Assembly: GCF_000430885.1 (NCBI RefSeq)
Contig: NZ_AUMW01000015.1
Span: 33,333 to 97,332 of the forward strand
Direction of reading: 5' to 3'
Length of the DNA stretch: 64,000 nt
DNA from: Desulfotruncus alcoholivorax DSM 16058
GTDB lineage: Bacteria > Bacillota > Desulfotomaculia > Desulfotomaculales > Desulfallaceae
Shown here: positions 32,519-42,525 of the stretch, piece after piece
Layout: each line of letters starts with the position of its first letter
How positions within the stretch are numbered: position 1 is the first letter of the stretch
Translations under genes and position numbers: made by a program
Notes under the pieces: generated by a model
Told to the model about the DNA's origin: nothing
The model's input: only the letters and a program-made list of their open reading frames with translations
Database searches by the model: none

Positions 32519-33861
32519 GACGCTACCGTCACCTCAACATTCATAGAAAAATCCGCCAAACCAAACGACCTGGATGAACGATTTATCACGTGCAGACATA
32601 TAGCGTCATAGCGCCTGTCCAAAGGAAAAATCTCGCCGGCCCGATCTTCGGCCACACCAACAGAAAGCAAATATTCGCCAGCCCCGAGACGCTGATCACG
32701 AAGTGTAAAGCTAATTTTATATACAGCCCCTTGGTCGACTGGCAAAAAAAGCGGTCCGTTGTCAAAATCTCGCGAGTTCGAGCCGAATAATGTAACACCG
32801 TCAGGAGTTTTGATTGTCAGCCCATAAATTGGAAACTCGACCCGGCGGTGGAACTTTACCCACATGGTGATAACTACCGGTTGCCCCGTCTCTATACGGG
32901 TGGTATTTAGGCTACCGCCAGTACTTACGCAGAAATCGAATATTTCTGCCTCACGGTTTCCCCAACGGTATTCATAAGGGTTGTATCCGGCTCTATTTTC
33001 AAATTTATCCGTTTCAATCCTAGAAATGCTTTGCGTATTTCCGGCTATTTGTAGATTTTTTATCTGCAGATCTGAGTAGGGTTGTTTTACACGTTCTACG
33101 CCAAACAACATATCCAGGTATGCATTCACGATATCTCGCGAATGACCACGCATAACTATCTGTCCCTTATCGAGAAATATGGCCCAGTGACAATGTCGAA
33201 CTACCTGTTCTGTCGAGTGTGTCACGAATAAGATAGTCGTTCCGCGTGCTACAAGTTCCTCGAAGCGTCGGAAACACTTCGTTTGGAATTTGGTGTCCCC
33301 TACGGCTAACGCTTCGTCTACAATCAGAATATCCGGTTCTATACAAGCGGAAACGGCAAAAGCCAAGCGTACAACCATCCCACTCGAATACATCTTAACC
33401 GGCTGGTCTATGAAATTACCGATATCGGCAAAGGCTTCAATGTCGTCGAAACGAGCGTCGATTTCATCTTTGCTAAGGCCGATCACCGCGCCGTTCATAT
33501 ATACATTCTCTCGCCCCGTGAACTCCGGGTTGAAGCCGGAGCCCAATTCCAACAATGCCGCAATACGACCATTAGCCTCCACTGTTCCGCTGGTCGGGGA
33601 CAGGGTGCCGCAGATGATCTGCAGCAGGGTAGATTTGCCCGAGCCGTTGCGGCCGATGATACCGACAGTTTCGCCTTTTTTCACCTCGAACGAGACTTCT
33701 TTGAGCGCCCAGAACTCGCGGAAATAGTTTTTAGGCTGCCGGCCTACAAGCCGTTGCAGTCGCGGAATAATATATTGCTTGAGCCGGTCCTGCGAGCGGT
33801 CATATATGTGATAACATTTGGAGAGATTGCTGACACGAATCGCTATGTCGTCAGAGGACAT
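32515..33861 (-). CDS. wzt: Polysaccharide ABC exporter ATPase with C-terminal glycan-binding domain
   Basis: Powers export of an undecaprenyl-linked glycan across the membrane. The 448 residues comprise an ABC domain (about 5-245) and a Wzt-type C-terminal beta domain (about 280-448). ABC motifs: Walker A GIIGRNGSGKSTLL, signature MYSSGMVVRLAFA, Walker B ILIVDEALAVGD, switch His in LFVTHS. In ABC-dependent O-antigens the C-terminal domain reads the terminal modification of the chain, which fits the adjacent methyltransferase/kinase-like fusion. AAAGGGG precedes the ATG at 33861, which lies inside wzm (11-base overlap). Confidence 0.93.
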   Translation of the reverse strand: MSSDDIAIRVSNLSKCYHIYDRSQDRLKQYIIPRLQRLVGRQPKNYFREFWALKEVSFEVKKGETVGIIGRNGSGKSTLLQIICGTLSPTSGTVEANGRIAALLELGSGFNPEFTGRENVYMNGAVIGLSKDEIDARFDDIEAFADIGNFIDQPVKMYSSGMVVRLAFAVSACIEPDILIVDEALAVGDTKFQTKCFRRFEELVARGTTILFVTHSTEQVVRHCHWAIFLDKGQIVMRGHSRDIVNAYLDMLFGVERVKQPYSDLQIKNLQIAGNTQSISRIETDKFENRAGYNPYEYRWGNREAEIFDFCVSTGGSLNTTRIETGQPVVITMWVKFHRRVEFPIYGLTIKTPDGVTLFGSNSRDFDNGPLFLPVDQGAVYKISFTLRDQRLGAGEYLLSVGVAEDRAGEIFPLDRRYDAICLHVINRSSRSFGLADFSMNVEVTVAS

Positions 33862-34681
33862 CCGCAAACCCCTTTCGAGTTTTCTGGAACCACCAGAAGC
33901 CGGCGGCGGCGATGGTAAGGCCTGCCAGCACTGCTATACCCAAAGCTGACCAATCGGGCAGTTTTCCAAAAACCAGCACCTTGCGGCTTTCTTCAATGAT
34001 CAGCGTTAGCGGGTTGAGCTGCAGCAAGCCTCGATATTCCTTCGGCAATGCCGATACCGGATAAAACACGGGCGAAAGAAACAAGAGCACTGTGGTAAAA
34101 ATGCCGGTAACCTGTCCTACATCGCGCACATAGACCCCTAGCGCCGCCAGAAACCAGGTAAAGCCCATACCGGCAAAGATGAGGGGCAGCAACACCAGCG
34201 GAAAAATCATACTGGTCCAAGAAAAAATATGATTGATGGCGAACTGCGCCAGCAACAACACAGCCGTACTCACAAAACAATTGAAAAGCGCCGACCCTAA
34301 AGCCACCCAGGGCAGGATTTCCAAAGGGAAAACCACTTTTTTAACATAATTGACATTGGACAGAATCAGCCCCGGCGCGCGGTTAATGCATTCGGCAAAG
34401 AGGCCGTGCACGATCATGCCTACAAATAGAATGATGGCAAAGTCCGCCTTATTTTCTTCCCCGCCCACACCCCAGCGCGCCTTGAACACGACGGAAAAGA
34501 CAAATGTGTAGACAAAGAGCATCAACACCGGGTTAAAAAATGACCAGGCCAATCCCATAATCGAGCCGCGGTAACGGCCCACGACATCGCGCCGGGTCAT
34601 CTGCCGGATAAGCTGGCGGTTACGCCAGAGGCTGGCAAACATGGCCCAAGGTGTGGCGGAGTGAGCTTGGTGGGGGTTCAT
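33851..34681 (-). CDS. wzm: Polysaccharide ABC exporter permease
   Basis: A 276-residue ABC-2 type permease with an amphipathic N-terminus, the family motif REVVGRY-like (TRRDVVGRYRGSIMGLAW near 32-50) and about six membrane helices. Motifs such as GMIVHGLFAECINRAPG and PVFYPVSALPKEYR are typical of Wzm/TagG proteins. It pairs with Wzt to form the exporter. The start at 34681 overlaps the rfbC stop (ATGA) and has GGGGGTG upstream; a start 26 codons earlier would lie inside rfbC and is not favoured. Confidence 0.92.
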   Translation of the reverse strand: MNPHQAHSATPWAMFASLWRNRQLIRQMTRRDVVGRYRGSIMGLAWSFFNPVLMLFVYTFVFSVVFKARWGVGGEENKADFAIILFVGMIVHGLFAECINRAPGLILSNVNYVKKVVFPLEILPWVALGSALFNCFVSTAVLLLAQFAINHIFSWTSMIFPLVLLPLIFAGMGFTWFLAALGVYVRDVGQVTGIFTTVLLFLSPVFYPVSALPKEYRGLLQLNPLTLIIEESRKVLVFGKLPDWSALGIAVLAGLTIAAAGFWWFQKTRKGFADVL

Positions 34682-35223
34682 TCGAACACCCCCGCGTGTG
34701 CCAAAGAGGGCCCCGCCAGATCCTTGGGTGAGAGAACCGGGGTTGCATCGATAGGCCACCGGATGCCGATGTGCGGGTCATCCCAGCGAATGCAGCGCTC
34801 GTACACGGGCGAATAATATTCTGTAACCTTATAGAGAAACACGGCCGACTCGGATAATACCAAAAAACCGTGGGCAAAGCCTTCCGGTATCCAGAGTTGT
34901 TTTTTATTCTCAGCCGAGAGCACTGTACCAAACCACTTACCAAAAGTGGACGAGTTCCGGCGGATATCCACCGCTACATCAAACACCTCGCCCACCGCCA
35001 CGCTTACCAGTTTGCCCTGCGCTTTGGGCGGCAGCTGGTAGTGCAGGCCGCGCAGGACGCCCCGGCGGGAAAATGAAAGGTTATCCTGAACAAATTTATC
35101 CGGTAGGCCATACTCCTTATACCGGGCGGAGTTCCAGGTCTCCAGGAAATAGCCCCGGCTATCTTCATAAACGTCGGGCTCGATCATGAGCACGCCGGAC
35201 AGATTGGTTTCTGTCACTTTCAT
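34678..35223 (-). CDS. rfbC: dTDP-4-dehydrorhamnose 3,5-epimerase
   Basis: Third step of dTDP-L-rhamnose synthesis: epimerises the 4-keto sugar at C3 and C5. A cupin of normal length (181 aa) with the signatures [29 protein letters not shown] with the catalytic His, [28 protein letters not shown] and YKVTEYYSP. It overlaps both neighbours by four bases. Together with rfbA, rfbB and rfbD the operon holds the full pathway from glucose-1-phosphate. Confidence 0.97.
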   Translation of the reverse strand: MKVTETNLSGVLMIEPDVYEDSRGYFLETWNSARYKEYGLPDKFVQDNLSFSRRGVLRGLHYQLPPKAQGKLVSVAVGEVFDVAVDIRRNSSTFGKWFGTVLSAENKKQLWIPEGFAHGFLVLSESAVFLYKVTEYYSPVYERCIRWDDPHIGIRWPIDATPVLSPKDLAGPSLAHAGVFE

Positions 35224-36104
35224 AGCTGGTCGCCTCCCTGGAGCAAGTTGAAGAGATACCGGCCATAGCTGTTTTTGCTTAAAGGATCGGCCAGTGCGGC
35301 CAGCTGGTCAGCGCTGATATAACCCATACGGTAGGCGATCTCTTCCGGACAGGCAACCATGAGGCCCTGTCGTTTCTGAATGGTCTCAATGAAGTTGGCC
35401 GCCTCCAGGAGCGACTCATGCGTCCCGGTGTCCAGCCAGGCATAGCCGCGGCCGAGTATTTCCACCCGCAGCTGACCGTTTTCCAGATATGCTCTATTCA
35501 CATCAGTGATTTCCAACTCGCCCCTGGCAGAAGGTTTGAGGCCAGCGGCAATTTCCAGCACGCTGTTGTCGTAAAAATACAGTCCGGTCACGGCATAGTT
35601 TGAACGTGGATTTCGCGGCTTTTCTTCAATGCTGATGGCCCGGCCGCTATGGTCGAATTCCACCACTCCGTAGCGCTCGGGATCCCTGACCCAGTAAGCG
35701 AAAACGGTGGCGCCTTCTTTTTGGGCCGCCGCACGGCGCATTTGGTCTGTAAGACTGTGTCCATAGAAGATGTTGTCCCCTAAGATAAGGGCGCAGCTGT
35801 CGTTATCGACAAAGTTTCGTCCAATAATGAAAGCCTGGGCCAGGCCGCCAGGGTACGGCTGCACGGCATACTGGATATTTATCCCCCACTGGCCGCCGTC
35901 ACCCAAAAGTTCCTGAAACAAGCGCTGGTCGCAAGGAGTTGTTATGATTAGAATTTCCGTTATCCCGGCCAGCATCAAAGTGCTGAGGGGATAATAGACC
36001 ATAGGCTTGTCGTAAATGGGCATCAGCTGTTTGCTCACTGTTTTTGTAAGCGGGTAGAGCCGGGTACCTGAACCGCCGGCCAAGATGATACCTTTTCTGG
36101 TCAT
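35220..36104 (-). CDS. rfbA: Glucose-1-phosphate thymidylyltransferase
   Basis: First step of dTDP-rhamnose synthesis: dTTP plus glucose-1-phosphate gives dTDP-glucose. The 294-residue protein opens with [20 protein letters not shown] and shows [64 protein letters not shown] and [23 protein letters not shown] precedes the ATG. It ends in the start of rfbC (ATGA). Confidence 0.97.
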   Translation of the reverse strand: MTRKGIILAGGSGTRLYPLTKTVSKQLMPIYDKPMVYYPLSTLMLAGITEILIITTPCDQRLFQELLGDGGQWGINIQYAVQPYPGGLAQAFIIGRNFVDNDSCALILGDNIFYGHSLTDQMRRAAAQKEGATVFAYWVRDPERYGVVEFDHSGRAISIEEKPRNPRSNYAVTGLYFYDNSVLEIAAGLKPSARGELEITDVNRAYLENGQLRVEILGRGYAWLDTGTHESLLEAANFIETIQKRQGLMVACPEEIAYRMGYISADQLAALADPLSKNSYGRYLFNLLQGGDQL

Positions 36105-36122
36105 AAGCCACCTCTATAATTA

Positions 36123-37193
36123 TTACAATACTTTATCGCAAAGGCCCAACCTCTCACGGCGGTAGCTGCCGTCCGTCACCCTGTCACACCAGGCGCGGTT
36201 GGCCAGGTACCATTCGATAGTTTTTTTGATACCGGTAGCGAAGTTTTCCGCCGGCTGCCAGCCTAGTTCGCGCCTGATTTTGGAAGCATCAATGGCATAG
36301 CGCCGGTCGTGGCCTGGCCGGTCCGGAACAAAGGTTATCTGGGCGCGGTAGGATGCGCCGTCCAATTTGGGCCGCATTTCGTCCAGTATATCGCAAATGG
36401 TATGGACAACTTCCAGGTTGGTCTTTTCGCTATTGCCGCCAATATTATAGACCTCGCCCGGGCGGCCGTTTCGAAGGACCGTATTGATAGCCCGGCAGTG
36501 GTCGCGGACGTACAGCCAGTCGCGGATGTTCCGCCCGTCTCCATATACGGGCAGTGGTTTGCCGTCCAGAGCGTTGAGGATCATGAGCGGAATCAGTTTT
36601 TCGGGAAACTGGTACGGACCGTAGTTATTGGAGCAATTGGTGGTGAGAACGGGCAGCCCGTAGGTATGGTGCCAGGCCCTCACCAGGTGGTCGGACGCCG
36701 CCTTGGACGCAGAATATGGCGAGTTGGGAGTATAAGGCGTGGCCTCGGTGAAATAACCTTTCTGGCCGAGGGAGCCGTATACTTCGTCGGTGGAAACGTG
36801 GAGAAAGCGAAACTGTCCCCGTTCCGCTTCCGGCAGGGTGCGGCCGTATGTGAGGGCGGCCTCGAGCAGACGGAAGGTGCCCACAATATTGGTTTGGATA
36901 AAGGCCGCCGGACCTTCGATGGAGCGGTCGACGTGGGACTCGGCGGCAAAATTTACGACCGCCTGGGGGCGGTACCGGGCAAAGATATATTCAACCAGCG
37001 ACCGGTCTTCAATGCCGCCCCGGACAAAAATGTGCCGGTGGTCGTCCATTACACCGGCCAGCGAATCAAGGTTTCCGGCATAGGTGAGCTTGTCGAGGTT
37101 TACAATGGTTAAGTCTTTATATGTATCAAGCATATAGCGGATAAAGTTTGAACCTATAAACCCGGCACCGCCGGTGACGAGCATGGTATGCAT
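36123..37193 (-). CDS. rfbB: dTDP-glucose 4,6-dehydratase
   Basis: Second step of dTDP-rhamnose synthesis, NAD-dependent. 356 residues with the Rossmann motif [36 protein letters not shown], the catalytic region [16 protein letters not shown] (YxxxK), [18 protein letters not shown] and [10 protein letters not shown]. Slightly long because of a short C-terminal extension. GGAGG lies before the ATG. It is separated from rfbA by 18 bases and from rfbD by 80 bases. Confidence 0.97.
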   Translation of the reverse strand: MHTMLVTGGAGFIGSNFIRYMLDTYKDLTIVNLDKLTYAGNLDSLAGVMDDHRHIFVRGGIEDRSLVEYIFARYRPQAVVNFAAESHVDRSIEGPAAFIQTNIVGTFRLLEAALTYGRTLPEAERGQFRFLHVSTDEVYGSLGQKGYFTEATPYTPNSPYSASKAASDHLVRAWHHTYGLPVLTTNCSNNYGPYQFPEKLIPLMILNALDGKPLPVYGDGRNIRDWLYVRDHCRAINTVLRNGRPGEVYNIGGNSEKTNLEVVHTICDILDEMRPKLDGASYRAQITFVPDRPGHDRRYAIDASKIRRELGWQPAENFATGIKKTIEWYLANRAWCDRVTDGSYRRERLGLCDKVL

Positions 37194-37273
37194 GGTACTG
37201 CCTCCGGAATAGAATTAAATTTAAAGGAATAGCTTCACAACTTTCGCGTTTTCGCTGTCAAGGCGTATCAAAA

Positions 37274-38116
37274 CTAAATCAAGTCGTTTTTTATGTATTC
37301 GGCCAAAGCCTCCTCCCAGGGACGCATAGGGGTAAAGCCGCGCAGGCGAAGCATTTTGTTATCGAGAACAGAATAAAGGGGGCGCCTTGCTTTAACCGGA
37401 TATTCTTCGGACTTGATAGGCCGGACGCCTGTTGTTCGACCAGTGCATGCAAATATTTGACAGGCAAAGTCATACCAGGTGCAACTGCCTGCATTAGTAG
37501 CGTGGTATATACCGTAATATTCGGTATGCATTAGCTGTTCTAATAAAGCGGCCAGGTCGCCGGCATAAGTGGGGGTGCCGTGCTGGTCGGCGACAACAGC
37601 GACCTCCGAACGCTGTTCAGCCAGGCGAAGCATGGTGCGGACGAAGTTGTGTCCATCGCCATAAAGCCAGGAAGTGCGGACGATGAAAAAGCGGTCGCCG
37701 GCATCCCGGATAAGGTTTTCACCCCACAACTTACTCTTGCCGTAAACTGACAGGGGATTGGGGGTATCATATTCACCGTACGGCGTTCCCCTGCTGCCGT
37801 CGAAGACGTAATCAGTGCTAATATGGATAAGTTTGGCGTCGCTCTCCCGGCAAGCAAGGGCCAGATTGTGTGCACCAACGGCGTTGACGGCAAAAGCCGT
37901 ATCTGGCTCGTCCTCGGCCCGTTCCACATTGGTATAGGCGGCGGCGTTGATAACAATGTCCGGCTGAAACTCCCGAACAGCATCACGGCAGGCAGTTATA
38001 CTGGTTATGTCCAGCTCCGGCAAATCGCAGAGCAACAGGCTGTATTTTTCGCTAAAGCATCTTTTTATTGCCCGGCCAAGCTGGCCATCAGCGCCGGTGA
38101 CGAGTATTTTCCGCAT
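37274..38116 (-). CDS. rfbD: dTDP-4-dehydrorhamnose reductase
   Basis: Final step of dTDP-rhamnose synthesis, NADPH-dependent. The 280-residue enzyme opens KILVTGADGQLGRAI and carries INAAAYTNVERAEDEPDTAFAVN (split: INAAAYTNVERAE and AFAVNAVG), HISTDYVFDGS, the YxxxK motif in LSVYGKSKLWGE and VRTSWLYG. GAGGAG precedes the ATG at 38116; a frame to 38143 has none. Its C-terminal end (RPWEEALAEYI) is standard. Confidence 0.95.
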   Translation of the reverse strand: MRKILVTGADGQLGRAIKRCFSEKYSLLLCDLPELDITSITACRDAVREFQPDIVINAAAYTNVERAEDEPDTAFAVNAVGAHNLALACRESDAKLIHISTDYVFDGSRGTPYGEYDTPNPLSVYGKSKLWGENLIRDAGDRFFIVRTSWLYGDGHNFVRTMLRLAEQRSEVAVVADQHGTPTYAGDLAALLEQLMHTEYYGIYHATNAGSCTWYDFACQIFACTGRTTGVRPIKSEEYPVKARRPLYSVLDNKMLRLRGFTPMRPWEEALAEYIKNDLI

Positions 38117-38190
38117 TTTATGTACTCCTCTACCTTTCAGCACGATTTTTATATTCTAAATAAGATAACATTCCACATGAATATCATGGG

Positions 38191-39744
38191 CTAATAAGCA
38201 CCTTTACCTCTTATCACAACCGCAATTGTACGAATCAAAATACTGATATCCAGCCATAATGACCAGTTACGTACATACCAGGAGTCCATCCTCAACCGTT
38301 CGCTGAATTCAATTTCGTTCCGGCCGCTGACCTGCCATAGGCCGGTTATACCCGGGCGGGTCAGGAGTATATCTTCCCTACCACCCATAGACACTTTTTC
38401 CCTCGGTAAATACGGACGCGGGCCGACCAGGCTCATGTCGCCCTTGATCACATTAAATATCTGAGGCAATTCATCAAAGCTGAACCTTCTTAAAACAGCC
38501 CCCACCCTTGTGACCCTGGGGTCGAAATCTTTTAGCTTGGCGTATTTCTCCCATTGAAGCCTTGCTTCCGGGTATTTAGACAGGTATTTCTTTAATATGA
38601 AGTCTGCATCGGGGAACATGGTTCTAAATTTGTAACATTTAAATTCCCTGCCGCTTTTACCTATACGGTTATCCGTATAAATAATTGGGCCTTTGGAATC
38701 AAGCTTTATCGCGATAGCCAGGATAAGCATTACCGGTAAAACTATTGTTAATAAAACAAAAGATAATAATAAGTCAAAAGTCATCTTAACGGCCATATTA
38801 AACCGGTCATTGAGGTTGTTTTTAATTTTTAAAACCAGTGTTCTTTCATTAAATAAATTTTGAACTTCGACCCCTTCCATGGCCATACCGAATAAGTTCG
38901 GGATGACCAAAAGGTTATAAGCTTTCCTCTGCAATCGATTAACCAATTGAACCAGGTCATTGCCGGGAAGGCCGGGCGCGGCGATAATGAGGTCTCTGAT
39001 ACCGCTTCGTTCCATTATCGCTTCTGCTTCATCAAATGTCCCCAGTACCGGTATTTCCTCTCCCGAAGGCAGTTTGGGCGGGTTTTTTTGTTTATAATTA
39101 TCGTCATCCAAAAAACCAACAGGTTTGTATCCGATTACGGGTTCATGGTGAAAGGTGTGAAGGATAAGTTTTCCCGTTTCACCCGCGCCCAGGATGATAA
39201 CCGGTTTCTCCCATATGTGCAGTTTGGCAAGCAATATTTTGCCGGCATAACGCAAAGCCGGTATGATAAACAAGCTAATGGCCCAGGCCAGGAAAACCAG
39301 TGTACGCGAATTGGATCCGCCTTGTTTTGTAAGGAACACCCCACATATGGCTACCAGGAAAACAAATGTAGTTGTTTTAACCAGTTGTCCTGCTTCTTGC
39401 CAGAATGGCAGCCGTTTTGAATACATCTTTTCAAAAAGTAAGAAAACAACGCCCAAAAACGGTATCCACCACAAAGCGTATAGGTAGTCCAAAGAAGTGT
39501 AGGGCAGCGAAACAAAAACCGCCGGCAGTGCAAATACACGTATGATATAAGCCAAACCAATACTTGCTGCAAATGATAACAGATCTGTGCCCATTAATAG
39601 CGGTATGGCCAGTAAACGCAAGCTGCCGTTACCTGCAAACGGCATGTCGGCTTTTTTTTGCCCCGCTTTTAAATACGGTTTTTCTACAGGGCCGGCAGTT
39701 GCAGTTCCTATTTCCAAGCTTTTATTGTAACTCACGTTCTCCAC
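38191..39744 (-). CDS. Polyprenyl glycosylphosphotransferase (WbaP/WsaP type)
   Basis: Starts the glycan by moving a sugar-1-phosphate, probably galactose or glucose, onto undecaprenyl phosphate. The 517 residues have four to five N-terminal membrane helices, a Rossmann-like CoA-binding-type domain (KPVIILGAGETGKLIL, about 183-198) and the conserved C-terminal catalytic domain: DSKGPIIYTDNRIGKSG, FKCYKFRTMF, RFSFDELPQIFNVIKGDMS, LVGPRPYLPRE and RPGITGLWQVSGR. The start codon (GTG) is tentative because the binding site is weak. Initiation by this enzyme distinguishes the glycan from the WecA-started wall polymer. Confidence 0.93.
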   Translation of the reverse strand: MENVSYNKSLEIGTATAGPVEKPYLKAGQKKADMPFAGNGSLRLLAIPLLMGTDLLSFAASIGLAYIIRVFALPAVFVSLPYTSLDYLYALWWIPFLGVVFLLFEKMYSKRLPFWQEAGQLVKTTTFVFLVAICGVFLTKQGGSNSRTLVFLAWAISLFIIPALRYAGKILLAKLHIWEKPVIILGAGETGKLILHTFHHEPVIGYKPVGFLDDDNYKQKNPPKLPSGEEIPVLGTFDEAEAIMERSGIRDLIIAAPGLPGNDLVQLVNRLQRKAYNLLVIPNLFGMAMEGVEVQNLFNERTLVLKIKNNLNDRFNMAVKMTFDLLLSFVLLTIVLPVMLILAIAIKLDSKGPIIYTDNRIGKSGREFKCYKFRTMFPDADFILKKYLSKYPEARLQWEKYAKLKDFDPRVTRVGAVLRRFSFDELPQIFNVIKGDMSLVGPRPYLPREKVSMGGREDILLTRPGITGLWQVSGRNEIEFSERLRMDSWYVRNWSLWLDISILIRTIAVVIRGKGAY

Positions 39745-39780
39745 CAGCCCTTTACATACTGAGATAAAACTTGCGCAGGG

Positions 39781-42186
39781 TTATTTTAAAACCGGAATGC
39801 TCTTCAAGGCAGTATAGCTATTATAAAGCGTTTGATCCAGTTGATTCACCCGATTAAGTAAATTCTTTGATTCTTGCAAGTTACCGCTTTTCTCATGCAA
39901 TAAAGCTTGCCACAACAATGCCTGAGCTTTAATTGAATTATCATTTGATTGTGCAGCCTGTTGAAGATACGACTGCGCGTCTGAAAAATGACCCAAGCAA
40001 TAGGCTGCCCTGCCAAGTATAAGCTTTAAATTATCACTTAGCTGAAGTGGCGGGCCGTCCCACATTTCTTTATCGGAAACGCTGATTGATGCAGCCTGCT
40101 TTGTCAGCAGCCGGTTAACGTCAATTGATTTGTTTAAATATAACCCGGCATTATCGTTGTTGCCCTTGGACAATTCCTTTAAACCCATATTGAAGTAATT
40201 ATTGGCGTATTGTTCATATGTTTCTATGTTATTGGGCGCAAGCATGATGATCCCTTCAAGTTCCTTCGCTGCAAGTTTATTATTGTTGGCTAAAATGGCA
40301 ATTTGCACCAGGTTATTTTTGGGTAGGAAATTAAATTTACTCAATCTTACAGCTGATTCCGCTTCTTCTAAAGCCTTATTATTAATTCCCTGCTTGATAT
40401 ATGCTTGAGACAGGGAAATTCTATACGTACTGTTAAAGGGGTTATATGCCGCTGCCTTTTCCAAATATTTGGTTCCTTCGGCTATATTTCCAGCATTGAA
40501 ATACGCCGCTGCCCGGTTGTAGAAACTGTCAGCCCGGGCCAGATATGTTGATGACACTATGATAAACAATGCCATTGCCGTAACTATAGCAATTGAAGTG
40601 TATTCCAAACCGGCCGGCCTTTTTTTCGTTGCAACCGGAACAGGGTGGGCGGAAGCAATACCAAACAAGCTCCATAATACAAGGGTCAGCGCTGAAAGCG
40701 ACAGGTCAAAGTCAATAAGTGCATGCGCGCTGATCATAAGGAAAACAGAGGCAAGCAGCCAAATAATTTGCCGCCTTAATATGTTATCTGGATTTCCACG
40801 GTATTGTTTATACAGCGTTAACAAAAATGACAACCAAATGCCGGCTACGATTAATACACCGGGAATCCCTGTCTCGACACCTGTCTGGAGATAGTAGCTG
40901 TGGGCTTGACGGGTGGTATAACGAAAACCCAGGTACGACTCATATGCCTCGCTCCACCCGCCGCCTCCCCAACCAAGCAGGGGACGGTCTTGGATCATTT
41001 GCAAGGCGCTGTCCGCATAGTGAAAACGCTGGTACGCCGTCCATAGGTATTCAAAGCTCGTCGCTTTCTCGATCAGCCGGGGTTTGCCGGACAGCCAAAT
41101 TCCACCCACAACACCTGCAGCTACTATTATTGATGCAAAGATTAATATATATCTCTTGTCATTCTTTGCCCACCCGGTGAGAATTCGCCGGTTCAGGCTA
41201 TTAAAAATTACCTGATAAATGACGGCGGCGCATATTCCCGTTATCATCCAGGCCCAGGCCGGGTCATAATGTTTGTCCTGTACAAGCGTGATGAATTTAT
41301 TAATCGTAAAATATGAGACCAGTCCCAAGCAGCCGGCTGTCAATAAGGCTGTCAGCCTTTGTTTGTTTCCCATTCCGATGAGGTAAACAATAAAAACCAC
41401 GCCGAACGCCAGCAATCCGCCCCGCGATTTACTGCCCAGCAAAACAGCCAACAGCAGAAAGTTGCCGCAGGCATAAAGGTATCCCGGCAGGTTGATGCTT
41501 AAAAACCTTGTTTGTATGTCACGCGCCTGGTTGGCTGCTGTTTTAATTATAATATCGTGCTGCTTTTGGTTGGAAAGGTTCCACAAGTATAAACCAATAA
41601 AGAACACCGCCCCCAGGTAAGCGCCCAGGGCATTGTGGTATTGCAAAGTTGATGAAATAGTACCGCCAAATTGAGTAACATTAAACCCGTCTTTAATATT
41701 AATAACCTCCGTCGCCGTAGCCAGACCGGCCAAGGCAACTCCAACGGCACTTATGTAAACCACATGCAATAATTTATGTATATCTTCCTCATTGCGGATT
41801 AACCGGGAAACTGACCAGTATGTGAGGAAATAAAGTATATTTTTAACCACTTCGTCAATCGCCAGGCCCTTATTAACAGCGGTAAAGGAACAGATTATGT
41901 AAACCACCGGCAGGGCCAGCGCAAGCCAGTCCAACGGTCCGCGCAGGAATTTATGGTCGTTTTGCAGCCAGCGCCACAGGAAGGTGAGCCAAAACACCAG
42001 GGCAGCGAATACAAGCGCTTTTTCCTGTTGTGGTGCAAAGAACAACCCCCGAAAGTACGGCGGGAAAAACAGCAGCAGTGCCAGACCCCAAAACGCAACC
42101 TGACGCAGGGCGTCAAATTCATGCTTACCGGTCTGATCTTTTTCCTTAATGGATTCTTTGTTAGCCTTTTTTCTTTTTGCAGACAT
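39781..42186 (-). CDS. O-antigen ligase/polymerase-like membrane protein with TPR tail
   Basis: An 801-residue protein with about twelve to fourteen membrane helices (about 30-560) and a C-terminal region of TPR-like helical repeats (about 565-800). The signature loop is RPLLGWGGGGWSEAYESYLG, then RQAHSYYLQTGVETGIPGVL, typical of the Wzy/WaaL (and WsaB-type) superfamily that polymerises glycan or transfers it to an acceptor. AGGAGACC precedes the ATG at 42186. As the first gene of the operon it follows a good promoter. Ligase and polymerase cannot be separated from sequence; with Wzm/Wzt present, ligase is the more likely role. Confidence 0.88.
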   Translation of the reverse strand: MSAKRKKANKESIKEKDQTGKHEFDALRQVAFWGLALLLFFPPYFRGLFFAPQQEKALVFAALVFWLTFLWRWLQNDHKFLRGPLDWLALALPVVYIICSFTAVNKGLAIDEVVKNILYFLTYWSVSRLIRNEEDIHKLLHVVYISAVGVALAGLATATEVINIKDGFNVTQFGGTISSTLQYHNALGAYLGAVFFIGLYLWNLSNQKQHDIIIKTAANQARDIQTRFLSINLPGYLYACGNFLLLAVLLGSKSRGGLLAFGVVFIVYLIGMGNKQRLTALLTAGCLGLVSYFTINKFITLVQDKHYDPAWAWMITGICAAVIYQVIFNSLNRRILTGWAKNDKRYILIFASIIVAAGVVGGIWLSGKPRLIEKATSFEYLWTAYQRFHYADSALQMIQDRPLLGWGGGGWSEAYESYLGFRYTTRQAHSYYLQTGVETGIPGVLIVAGIWLSFLLTLYKQYRGNPDNILRRQIIWLLASVFLMISAHALIDFDLSLSALTLVLWSLFGIASAHPVPVATKKRPAGLEYTSIAIVTAMALFIIVSSTYLARADSFYNRAAAYFNAGNIAEGTKYLEKAAAYNPFNSTYRISLSQAYIKQGINNKALEEAESAVRLSKFNFLPKNNLVQIAILANNNKLAAKELEGIIMLAPNNIETYEQYANNYFNMGLKELSKGNNDNAGLYLNKSIDVNRLLTKQAASISVSDKEMWDGPPLQLSDNLKLILGRAAYCLGHFSDAQSYLQQAAQSNDNSIKAQALLWQALLHEKSGNLQESKNLLNRVNQLDQTLYNSYTALKSIPVLK

Positions 42187-42443
42187 TCAACGGGTCTCCT
42201 ATTTGGAAAAATCACGGTTCGAGGACCGGTACTTTATTACCTCTCGACATTTTAAATTTCAACAAAATATCCTGATATCCTTCACTATAAGGGAAATTAT
42301 GTTAACTTATTTTGGACAACATAAAATAACCTGGTGCTTATGACATTTTTCAGTCATTAAGGTAGAAGGATCATACTGCCGCTCATAGACCCATAGGCAT
42401 CTGAAGCAGCCCTGTCACACGGCTCACCGATGATGGGAATAAC
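42187..42443. other. Leader and promoter region of the polysaccharide operon
   Basis: The gap 42187-42525 holds no gene. It contains the promoter at 42234-42262, a small hairpin TGAC/GTCA with a loop at about 42341-42356, and, at its right end, the terminator of the HepT/MntA-like genes (42444-42483). Confidence 0.5.
42234..42262 (-). promoter_or_regulatory. SigA-type promoter of the polysaccharide operon
   Basis: On minus, TTGAAA (42257-42262) and TAATAA (42234-42239) are separated by 17 bases. Transcription would start near 42227, about 40 bases before the first ATG at 42186. Confidence 0.5.
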
Positions 42444-42483
42444 AAAAAAGAACGCCCGTTCAACTAGTTGTAGGTGTTCTTTA
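42444..42483 (-). terminator. Terminator behind the HepT-like gene
   Basis: AAAGAACACC and GGGCGTTCTTT pair on minus, followed by TTTTG. It lies 43 bases after the HepT stop and isolates the pair from the polysaccharide operon. Confidence 0.65.
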
Positions 42484-42525
42484 ATACGAAACTTGTCGAA
42501 GTTTTAAGACGCCTTGCGCAGGGAT

